Shown: piece by piece, positions 36,433 through 43,050 of the stretch
How the letters are laid out: each line of letters opens with the position of its first letter
Numbering within the stretch: position 1 is the stretch's first letter
Assembly (NCBI GenBank): GCA_003225595.1
Contig: QIAR01000218.1
Span: 1 to 43,050, forward strand
From: Acidobacteriota bacterium
GTDB taxonomy: Bacteria > Acidobacteriota > Terriglobia > Terriglobales > Acidobacteriaceae
Reading direction: 5' to 3'
DNA length: 43,050 nt
Program-made: the position numbers and the translations under genes
Notes under the pieces: model-generated
What the model was told of the DNA's origin: nothing
The model's database searches: none
What the model saw: only the letters and a program-made list of their open reading frames with translations

Positions 36433-37461
36433 ATGTCGGATCCCACTTCTCCGCTGACTTCTACCACTGAGTACTATCGCCCCGTACAAGTTTGGGTAGT
36501 GCATCCGCCCAAACAGCGCTACTGGTTGCATGCCCTGCTGCTCGTGTTAACCGTGTTTACGACGCTCGTGGTCGGCGCTCGCATGCAATCTAACTTCCTG
36601 CACAACCAGCCGGTGTTTTCTCTCAATGATGACGCGCTCCCGTTTTTCCCTGTGCGCTGGGCATTATCGCAGCCATCACGCCTATTGCTCGGGATTCCCT
36701 TTGCGGGCACGCTGATGCTCATCCTGCTGGCCCACGAGATGGGGCACTATCTCTATTGCAAGCGCTACCGCGTTTACGCCACGCTTCCCTTCTTCATTCC
36801 CGCGCCGACCCTGATTGGAACTCTGGGCGCGTTCATCCGCATCCGCTCACCGATTCGCTCACGTACGGCGCTCTTCGACATCGGAATTGCCGGGCCGATT
36901 GCGGGGTTCGTCGTCGCCGTCATCGTGCTGATCGTTTCACTCGGGCTTTCGAAGCCATTGCCGCCCGGACTGGCGCCCTCGGACATCGAACTCGGATACC
37001 CGCTGATTTTCCACCTGATGCATCGCTTGCTGGCTGCGTCAGCCCCGGCGCATACTGCCGCCGCACTGCCGCTGGCACGTGTGTATCTGCATCCCACCGC
37101 AGTTGCAGCCTGGGTGGGAATGTTCGCGACTGCGCTTAATCTCTTGCCCGGCGGGCAACTCGACGGCGGACACATAGTTTTCTCGATTGCCCCCCGCGCG
37201 CACAGAGTCGTTTCTCGCCTGACCATCCTGATTCTGATTCCGATGGCAGTTTACTTCTGGGCAGGTTGGTTAATCTGGGCGATCCTGCTGGAGATTAGCA
37301 GCCTGCGCCACCCTCAGGTTGCGGACTGGCCCCGTGTGTCGGGGTTCCGCGCTTGGCTCGCCGTCTTTGGGCTCATCATGCTGATCCTGACGCTGACGCC
37401 GGCGCCGTTCGCACATAGTTCGCTGCGGGAAGTCGTGCGCGAGTTTAGGGCGGGAAGATAG
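36433..37461 (+). CDS. Site-2-protease-type M50 membrane metalloprotease
   Basis: The 342-residue polytopic protein has H101-E-M-G-H105 in a membrane segment (LMLILLAHEMGHYLYC) and the third zinc ligand D244 in NLLPGGQLDGGH, the M50 signature. Six or so hydrophobic helices surround these. Site-2 proteases cut membrane-bound anti-sigma factors and similar substrates; the target here is unknown. ATG 36433 (MSDPTSPLTS) is chosen because the open frame upstream to 36289 translates into spacer-like sequence. The gene lies about 150 bases after the HU/IHF gene. Confidence 0.85.
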   Translation: MSDPTSPLTSTTEYYRPVQVWVVHPPKQRYWLHALLLVLTVFTTLVVGARMQSNFLHNQPVFSLNDDALPFFPVRWALSQPSRLLLGIPFAGTLMLILLAHEMGHYLYCKRYRVYATLPFFIPAPTLIGTLGAFIRIRSPIRSRTALFDIGIAGPIAGFVVAVIVLIVSLGLSKPLPPGLAPSDIELGYPLIFHLMHRLLAASAPAHTAAALPLARVYLHPTAVAAWVGMFATALNLLPGGQLDGGHIVFSIAPRAHRVVSRLTILILIPMAVYFWAGWLIWAILLEISSLRHPQVADWPRVSGFRAWLAVFGLIMLILTLTPAPFAHSSLREVVREFRAGR

Positions 37462-37546
37462 GAGCACCTGTTGTCGCCACCGCGGTCGGAGAACGCGGAG
37501 AAGATTTTTTGGGCCACTGTTTCACATGGTGTGAACGCCAAGACCT

Positions 37547-38815
37547 CTATTCGTACCGCAGGCAGACGATGGGATCGAGGTTGGCCGCCAGATTGGCGGG
37601 ATAATAACCGAAGAACAAGCCCACGCCGACGGAGATCGCGAACCCAATCGAGACCCATAGGTAAGAGAGCGTTGCCGGAATTGAAGGCACGAAAGTGCGC
37701 ACTAGAGTGGACACGCAGGCCCCGATCAGAATGCCGATGGTGCCGCCGACCAGCGTGAGGACCACCGCTTCAAGCAAGAACTGCAGACGGACATCCGCGC
37801 GCCGGGCGCCGATGGCCTTGCGCACGCCAATTTCCTGCGTGCGCTCGGTCACGGAAATGAGCATGATATTCATCACGCCGATGCCGCCCACCAGCAGTCC
37901 TACGGAACTGATCACAGTTGTGAGTATGACCAGTGCGCCCGTGAGTTGATTCCACAAATTGCTGATGAAATCCGGCGAGCTCACCTCGAAATCATTTTCC
38001 GCAGCAGCAGGGACACGGCGCAGGCGACGCATCGCCTGAATGACCTCGTCCTGCGCCTTTTCGATTTTGATGTTCTCCGGCACGGTGAAGGCCATGATCA
38101 GTTCTTTGGCTTCCGGGTATCGCTTCTTGAAGTTGCTGAGCGGGATGATGGCGAATACGTCCACCCCTGGACCGATGAACAGACCCTGGTCATGCTCAAA
38201 GACGCCGATGACCTCATAGAGCCCGCCATTGATGCGCACCGTTTTGCCGATGGCATCTGTGTAGGGGAAGAGCGATTCGCTAATGGCCGCGCCCAAAACC
38301 ACGACGGGACGCGCGTGCTCCTGATCGAACGCGCTGATGAAGCGGCCGCGCTCGACGGCGAATAACGGAATCGCTTCCGTGTACTGTGGTTCAGCGCCGC
38401 GCACGATGACCTTCTCGACGCTACGGTCGCCGCTGGTGATCAGGTTGGTGTCCCCGAAGAAAAAGCCGCGCGTGCCGACTGTGGTGACGATCTGCACGTC
38501 GGGAGCCGCCCGGCGGATGAAGTCCGCGTAATTATATTCAAAATACTTGCGGGTGCGAATGCGTTGCGGCCAGCGCGAAGGGTCGGTGCCCGGCGGAAAT
38601 CGCGAGATGAAGTAAGTGCGCGAGCCCAGGGATTCCACTTTGTCCTGCACGAACTTATTCAATCCCTGAATGATTGACGCCATGGAAATCACTGAGGACA
38701 CCCCGATGACAATGCCGATCACGGTCAATGCGGAGCGTACCTTGCTGGTGCGCAGCGTTTCCATCGCGGAGTAGAAGTTTTCCCGGGCTTGAGACGGTTT
38801 CATGATCGCCATCAC
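37547..38815 (-). CDS. ABC transporter permease, MacB/FtsX type (second of pair)
   Basis: This 422-residue protein has one N-terminal membrane helix (VRSALTVIGIVIGVSSVISM), a large periplasmic MacB-core domain at about residues 50-285, and three C-terminal helices of the FtsX domain with the conserved GIGVMNIMLISVTERTQEIG and VRKAIGARRADVRLQFLLEA. Such permeases export substrates by mechanotransmission rather than by transmembrane transport. It overlaps the preceding permease by four bases (38812-38815). No ATP-binding subunit is encoded nearby, so the partner ATPase must lie outside the window. Confidence 0.9.
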   Translation of the reverse strand: MMAIMKPSQARENFYSAMETLRTSKVRSALTVIGIVIGVSSVISMASIIQGLNKFVQDKVESLGSRTYFISRFPPGTDPSRWPQRIRTRKYFEYNYADFIRRAAPDVQIVTTVGTRGFFFGDTNLITSGDRSVEKVIVRGAEPQYTEAIPLFAVERGRFISAFDQEHARPVVVLGAAISESLFPYTDAIGKTVRINGGLYEVIGVFEHDQGLFIGPGVDVFAIIPLSNFKKRYPEAKELIMAFTVPENIKIEKAQDEVIQAMRRLRRVPAAAENDFEVSSPDFISNLWNQLTGALVILTTVISSVGLLVGGIGVMNIMLISVTERTQEIGVRKAIGARRADVRLQFLLEAVVLTLVGGTIGILIGACVSTLVRTFVPSIPATLSYLWVSIGFAISVGVGLFFGYYPANLAANLDPIVCLRYE

Positions 38816-40032
38816 TCAGACCTCAAAGCGACGATCGGGTCCAGCCGTGAAGCGCGTACCGCGGGATAGATTCCAAAAAACAATCCGACCGCGGAACTCA
38901 GGAACACTCCCAATACTGCCACCCAGGTCTGCACTGAGGCGGGAAAGGGGGTATAGGTTCGCAGCCCCAGAGCGACCAGAAATCCGAGCGTGATGCCCAC
39001 CAGCCCTCCGGCCATACATTGCATGACGCTTTCCGTCATGAATTGCCGCAGGATGTCAAGCTTGGTCGCGCCCACCGCCCGCCTGACGCCGATCTCCCTC
39101 CGCCGCCCGGTCACGCTTACCAGCATGACATTCATGATCACGATGCCGCCGACGACAATCGAGATCGCGCTCACCATAATGAACACGGCAAAAAATGCCG
39201 AGCTGATGCTGCGCCACAATGCCATGTAACTTTCCTTGGTCCCGATGAAGAAGTCGTCATCCATTTTGCCCGTGAGGTGGCGCCGCCCGCGCAAGATGAG
39301 CTGTGCCTGGTCCTGAGCTCGCACAAAATTCTCGGGGCTCGTCTTGACGTTGATGATGAGGCTGGTGTGTGCGCCTCGCATGCGCAAGAAAACCGAGAGC
39401 GGCACCATGACGAAATTGTCCTGATCCTGGCCGAGAACGCTGCCGACCTTCTCCACGGTACCGAGCACCCTAAACTCGTCGCTGCCGACGCGAATGGTCT
39501 TGCCGATGGGGTCCACGCCGAGAAACAACCGCTGCACGAGCGTGTCGCCAATCAGGCAGACATTGGCGCTGTGTTCGGCTTCGGCTGGGGTGAAGTAGCG
39601 GCCGAGCTCGACGGTGCGCGTGTCAATGTCGGCCATAGTTGCCGTTTGACCGGAGAGGTTAACGTCCTGCACCTCGTTGTCGCCATATCGTGCGCGGACG
39701 GTAGTGCTGGCGCTGGCCCCGACCTGTTCGCATGCGGCGCATTTATCGGCTATGGCCCTCATGTCGTCGAGCTCAATCTTCTTGTACTTCAGCGCCTTGA
39801 TGATGATGTTGAAGTCGGTCACCGCGAAGGGAGTGCGCGCGAGCTGAAAGACATTGGTGCCGAGGTTGGCGATCTTCTGTTCCACATAAACATTCGCGCC
39901 CTGCACGATGGTCATGACTGTGATGAGGGTGGCAACACCCATCGTCAGCCCCAGCATAGTGAGTGAGGCGCGCATCTTGTGTGCGCGCAATGCACTGAAG
40001 CATTGGGCAAGATTGTCGCGGACGGCAAGCAT
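38812..40032 (-). CDS. ABC transporter permease, MacB/FtsX type (first of pair)
   Basis: This 406-residue paralogue of the neighbouring permease has the same layout: an N-terminal helix (MRASLTMLGLTMGVATLITV), a periplasmic MacB-core domain, and three C-terminal FtsX helices with GGIVIMNVMLVSVTGRRREI and GVRRAVGATKLDILRQFMTE. The periplasmic domain has a C-x-x-C pair (KCAACEQ), absent from the partner. The pair probably forms a heterodimer. ATG 40032 begins MLAVRDNLAQ. Confidence 0.9.
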   Translation of the reverse strand: MLAVRDNLAQCFSALRAHKMRASLTMLGLTMGVATLITVMTIVQGANVYVEQKIANLGTNVFQLARTPFAVTDFNIIIKALKYKKIELDDMRAIADKCAACEQVGASASTTVRARYGDNEVQDVNLSGQTATMADIDTRTVELGRYFTPAEAEHSANVCLIGDTLVQRLFLGVDPIGKTIRVGSDEFRVLGTVEKVGSVLGQDQDNFVMVPLSVFLRMRGAHTSLIINVKTSPENFVRAQDQAQLILRGRRHLTGKMDDDFFIGTKESYMALWRSISSAFFAVFIMVSAISIVVGGIVIMNVMLVSVTGRRREIGVRRAVGATKLDILRQFMTESVMQCMAGGLVGITLGFLVALGLRTYTPFPASVQTWVAVLGVFLSSAVGLFFGIYPAVRASRLDPIVALRSE

Positions 40033-40552
40033 CGGCAGAGCAGGCGACTCCAGTTAGGGTAGCAAATCCTTGCACGATTGACGTCGAAGTAAAAGCAGTA
40101 GTCGAACCCTCGGGCTTGGTCCTGTTGCTTGTGCCAAGAACCTCTCCCATTCCGGGCGCTGGGTCGTTTTGTTTAAGTGATGCAACCGAATGGAAATGGC
40201 GTGCCGAAACTTCAGATTTTTTCGCACGCTAGATCCTCAGCTTCACTGGAAGCCCGTCCATCTTTCCCTGTCTGGCGGTTACTTCGGGCTAGTATTCAGG
40301 GCTCCGGTCAAAATTTGCTCAGGGGCACTGAAATCGATCGAATGCGAGGTTCAATGGTGTTACGAGGCCCCCATAAACGCATTCTTAGGCGGCACCAGTA
40401 TCGCTGTCCCGCATTAGAACTTGCGGATTAGTGGGCTGCACTTGGTAAGCCCTCAGCCAGCCCAGAAGAGTTCAGTACTCATGCCAAGCTGTCACAGGCG
40501 CCCCCGCCAGATGGGACACTTTGGCACTTCCCCGCCGGGAGGGCTAATCAAC
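40033..40552. other. Intergenic region upstream of the S8 protease gene
   Basis: About 520 bases hold no recognisable gene. Short open frames at 40177-40431 and 40190-40417 have no family features and lack ribosome binding sites. No tRNA or obvious structured RNA was seen. The promoter elements of the S8 gene start just after this stretch. Confidence 0.5.
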
Positions 40553-40575
40553 AAGTGATTGGTTTTCAATCACTT
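40553..40575. repeat. Perfect inverted repeat upstream of the sigma-54-like promoter
   Basis: AAGTGATTG-GTTTT-CAATCACTT: 9-bp perfect arms and a 5-base loop, with no T-run after it. It ends 17 bases upstream of the -24 element, so it could be an operator, an activator site or the end of an upstream transcript. Confidence 0.55.
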
Positions 40576-40591
40576 ACAAAATCCCGATTTA

Positions 40592-40607
40592 TGGTACCCG
40601 CGGTGCA
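40592..40607 (+). promoter_or_regulatory. Sigma-54-like (-24/-12) promoter of the S8 protease gene
   Basis: TGGTACCCGCGGTGCA has GG and GC separated by exactly 10 bases, as in the sigma-54 consensus TGGCAC-N5-TTGCA, with mismatches at the fourth base and next to the -12 element. The predicted start is about 40618, giving a leader of about 74 bases before ATG 40692. Confidence 0.5.
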
Positions 40608-40691
40608 ATAGTAATCGACGAATGTATGCGGCCCTGAGATCTTTGCCGCCGCTCTGTCCGAGTGAAAGAGAGCTGTTCGGAGAAGGAGACA

Positions 40692-42445
40692 ATGCTTACC
40701 CAACTTTGCAGTTACAGGGGAAACAGAAAAATCAAACGCAGCGCCATCTCAGACATGCGCCCCGCCGTTCTGCTCCTGCTGCTGCTAACGGCGTCTCCTC
40801 GAAGATGTCGAAGGACCTGCAGGCGGTGCCCTCCGGCACGACAGTAAATGTGGTGGTGCAGTATTACAACCCGCCGACGACTACCGACGTGAATGCTGCC
40901 AAGGGGGTGGGAGCCAGCAATGGCAAGGCGTTTGGACTGGTCAAGGGATACCGTTGGACCATGTCCCAGGGCAACGTGCCCAGCCTCATCAGCAAGGATT
41001 CCAACATCAAGTACATTTCGCTGGATCGCCCGCTGAAGAGCGCGATGAACTACGCGGTTCCGGCCGTGGGGGCTGACATTGCCCGCAGCTTGGGCTATGA
41101 CGGCACGGGCGTGGGCGTCGCCGTAATCGACAGCGGAGTGAACTCCGTTTTTGACTTGACGCAAGCGGGCAGCAGCAAGACGAGCCGCATTGTTTACAGC
41201 CAGAACTTCGATCCTTCTGCCAATACCACCAACGACCTTTACGGCCACGGCACGCACGTTGCGGGCATCATCGCCGGCAACGGAGGCAGCTCCTCTTGCG
41301 GTAACTGTGACGTCACGTTCCGGGGTATCGCCCCCAACGCCAACATCATCAACCTGCGGGCGCTTGACCAGAACGGTTCGGCCACCGACAGCACCGTTAT
41401 TGCGGCCATTCAGCAAGCCATTGCCCTGAAGAGCCAGTACAACATCGGGGTGATCAATCTTTCGTTGGGCCGTGGCGTTTTTGAGAGCTACACCCTCGAT
41501 CCCTTGGACCAAGCGGTGGAACAGGCTTGGAATGCGGGCATCGTAGTGGTGGTGGCCGCGGGCAACTATGGCCGAGACAACTCGAGCAACAATTCCGGCT
41601 ACGGAACGATAACCGCGCCTGGCAATGATCCCTACGTAATCACGGTGGGCGCAATGAAGACGATGGAGACGGCGTCGCGCGCCGATGACCTGATCGCCAC
41701 CTACAGTTCGAAAGGCCCGACCATGCTGGACCATGTGGTTAAGCCTGACTTGGTGGCGCCCGGTAACCTGATCGCATCTGATCTGGCCTCAACTGCGGAC
41801 ACGCTCTACAGCGCGTACCCGACGAACCTAATTCCTATTGCGGACTACACCACTTCCAACAACAGCAACACTTCTTCCACCTACTACCGTTTGAGCGGCA
41901 CCAGCATGGCCGCCCCGATGGTGAGCGGAGCGGTCGCGCTGTTGTTGCAGCAGAATCCCTCCTTGACACCGGACCAGGTGAAGGCGCGGTTGATGAAGAC
42001 CGCGTACAAGGTCTTCCCGGCATACGGTTCGTACACCGATCCGACAACGGGAATCACATACACCTCTCAGTACGACGTCTTCACCGTCGGCGCAGGCTAT
42101 CTCGACATCGCAGCAGCCTTAAACAACACCGACGTGGCCCCCGCAACGGCGGGTAGCGCCATGTCTCCAACGGCTGCCTATGATTCCACGACCGGCACGG
42201 TATACCTGGTCAACGGGTCGTCGGTCGTGTGGGGCACCTCAGTCATGTGGGGTAGTTCGGTTGTGTGGGGCACCTCGGTCATCTGGGGTACCAATATGGC
42301 TGGGCAGTCGGTCCTTTGGGGCAATTCGGTCTGCTGGGGCACAAGTACGAACAGTGGCTTCAGCGTCATCTGGGGCACCAGCGTGATCTGGGGTACTAAG
42401 ACCAACTCTGATGCCATGACAGTCGCCATCGGCGGTGACAAATAA
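40692..42445 (+). CDS. Secreted S8 subtilisin-like protease with WGT-repeat tail; frameshift after the signal peptide
   Basis: A strong AGAAGGAGACA precedes ATG 40692, which encodes a signal peptide (RSAISDMRPAVLLLLLLTAS) in one frame. The mature protease (SSKMSKDLQAVPSGTTVNVV) continues in another frame, which is open from 40559. Adding one base at about 40783-40800 joins them as ...LTAS-x-SKMSKD. The S8 triad is clear: D at 41129 (VAVIDSGVN), H at 41246 (YGHGTHVAGI) and S at 41903 (LSGTSMAAPMVSG), with oxyanion N in VVAAGNYG. A predicted I9-like propeptide region lies before it. The last 75 residues carry eight S-V-x-W-G-x hexapeptides. Confidence 0.9.
42221..42397 (+). repeat. Tandem 18-bp repeats encoding S-V-x-W-G-x hexapeptides
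   Basis: Eight copies are encoded: four contiguous (42221-42292: SVVWGT, SVMWGS, SVVWGT, SVIWGT), two at 42308-42343 (SVLWGN, SVCWGT) and two at 42362-42397 (SVIWGT twice). Spacers of 5 and 6 codons separate the blocks. The tail follows the catalytic domain of the S8 protease. Confidence 0.95.
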
Positions 42446-42448
42446 GGT

Positions 42449-42470
42449 GCGGCCTACGTTGGCAGGCCGT
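42449..42470 (+). other. Hairpin between the S8 gene and the small-peptide ORF
   Basis: CGGCCT (42450-42455) and AGGCCG (42464-42469) form a 6-bp stem, extendable by a G-U pair, with an 8-base loop, three bases after the S8 stop. There is no T-run, so it may be an mRNA processing or attenuating structure rather than a terminator. Confidence 0.4.
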
Positions 42471-42509
42471 ACGGGTCTCACAAGTGGGAGGATTCGGAAG
42501 GAGGAGGAT

Positions 42510-42614
42510 ATGAAAACGAGCGTACAGAGACTGGCTACAACGATCTTGATGGCGTTGACGGTGGTCTTGATCCTGGTTTCGGTTTCGGCTGCATCTGCGG
42601 TATGGGGCAACTAG
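42510..42614 (+). CDS. 34-residue predicted secreted peptide ending in VWGN
   Basis: A near-perfect ribosome binding site (AAGGAGGAGG, 42498-42507) precedes ATG 42510. The 34 codons encode a positively charged start (MKTSVQRLATT), a hydrophobic core (ILMALTVVLILVSVS), a signal-peptidase-like A-x-A site (AASA) and then only V-W-G-N before TAG. The product would therefore be a signal peptide releasing a tetrapeptide, or a small membrane peptide. V-W-G-N matches the core of the repeat unit in the tail of the upstream S8 protease (for example SVLWGN). It lies 64 bases after the S8 stop. It has no close analogue that I know of and could also be a remnant. Confidence 0.55.
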   Translation: MKTSVQRLATTILMALTVVLILVSVSAASAVWGN

Positions 42615-42682
42615 CCGTTGGTGCATCGCGTATGTAGAGCACGTGCGATTAGGGCGACGAAATTCACAGAGCGGTGAGAATT

Positions 42683-43050
42683 ATGCCGACAACGAAAGAT
42701 ACTCCACGAGTGCAACGCGTTTCGCGGGCCGCACGGCTATTCATTGGGCTGATGGCCCTGGGTGGCGTCGCTGTAGTGGGTTCAGTAGCGCTCGGAGTGC
42801 ACGCCTGGCCTCACCTGCCGTTCCTCGCGATGTTAGCGATTGCGGTGCCTGCCTCCCGGCTGAAACTGAAGCTTCCCGGCTTGACCGGCAACATGTCGGT
42901 GAGCTTGCCGTTCATTCTTCTCGCAGCCGTGACCTTGAGTACCTTTGAGGCAGTCGTGCTTGCGATGCTTTCCGCCGCAGTGCAGAGCCTGCCCCGGGAC
43001 GGAGGCAAAATTAAACCAATGCAGATCATCTTTAACCTCAGTACGATGGC
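42683..43050 (+). CDS. Multi-pass membrane protein, N-terminal part (cut by window end)
   Basis: ATG 42683, with GGTGAGAA upstream, opens a frame of 122 codons that is still open at the window edge. It starts MPTTKDTPRVQRVSRAARLF and has hydrophobic segments LFIGLMALGGVAVVGSVALG, LPFLAMLAIAVPA and VSLPFILLAAVTLSTFEAVVLAMLSA. The pattern resembles the membrane-sensor N-termini of acidobacterial signalling proteins (HD-GYP, GGDEF or kinase outputs), but the output domain is outside the window. It lies 68 bases after the small-peptide ORF, on the same strand. Confidence 0.6.
   Translation, partial: MPTTKDTPRVQRVSRAARLFIGLMALGGVAVVGSVALGVHAWPHLPFLAMLAIAVPASRLKLKLPGLTGNMSVSLPFILLAAVTLSTFEAVVLAMLSAAVQSLPRDGGKIKPMQIIFNLSTM

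Noticed and set aside
40177-40431. Two short plus-strand frames upstream of the S8 gene
   Set aside because: No similarity, no ribosome binding site and no consistent codon bias.
40522-40535. A second sigma-54-like site, TGGCAC followed by TTCCCCGC
   Set aside because: GG and GC are separated by nine bases instead of ten and the -12 TTGC is not matched. The site at 40592-40607 fits better.

Overview
The window looks like chromosomal DNA from an Acidobacteriota bacterium (Terriglobia-like) of moderately high GC. That assignment is an inference. It rests on a secreted S8 subtilase with a C-terminal run of SVVWGT hexapeptides, a TPR/HExxH secreted protein, a UvrC-like protein with degenerate GIY-YIG motifs, a long-tailed Hfq-like Sm protein, MacB/FtsX-type permeases and many short GC-rich palindromic spacers. 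I see no tRNA, rRNA, CRISPR array, transposase or phage gene.

Layout. 1-7190 is a flagellar region: the end of a FlgF/FlgG rod protein, flgI, flgJ, flgM, a flgN fragment and a flgL fragment on the plus strand; fliD-fliS-fliT-like on the minus strand; flbD-motA-motB on the plus strand. Three sigma-28 (FliA) promoters are readable, two of them divergent between fliD and flbD. The region carries three lesions: a rod-gene/flgI junction with the genes between missing, a flgN/flgL junction with flgK missing, and a one-base frameshift in fliD. They are either real decay or assembly and consensus errors.

7240-19030 holds a single-domain response regulator, an M1 metallopeptidase divergent from a TPR/HExxH protein, a SpoIIE-type phosphatase, clpB, hsp20 (with a strong promoter overlapped by an HspR-type HAIR palindrome), an RlmI-like rRNA methyltransferase and a coiled-coil zinc-ribbon protein. 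19270-28450 holds a secreted dipeptidyl peptidase IV, an MBL-fold hydrolase, dusB, rpmE, an Asp/Glu-racemase-like protein lacking both catalytic cysteines, an HU protein, isocitrate lyase and a divergent LysR regulator.

28500-40032 holds a DnaC/IstB-like ATPase, a UvrC-like/DinB fused ORF, a possible PD-(D/E)XK nuclease-like protein of unknown role, holB, an Hfq-like protein, dcd, a second HU/IHF protein, a site-2 protease-type M50 protein and two overlapping ABC permeases without an ATPase gene. 40553-43050 is the most unusual part. A sigma-54-like promoter precedes a secreted S8 protease whose signal peptide lies in a different frame from its catalytic domain and whose tail has eight S-V-x-W-G-x repeats. 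Next comes a 34-codon ORF with a strong ribosome binding site, encoding a signal peptide that would release only Val-Trp-Gly-Asn, and then a multi-pass membrane protein cut by the window end. I flag this trio as a candidate undescribed short-peptide (WGx) secretion or signalling system.
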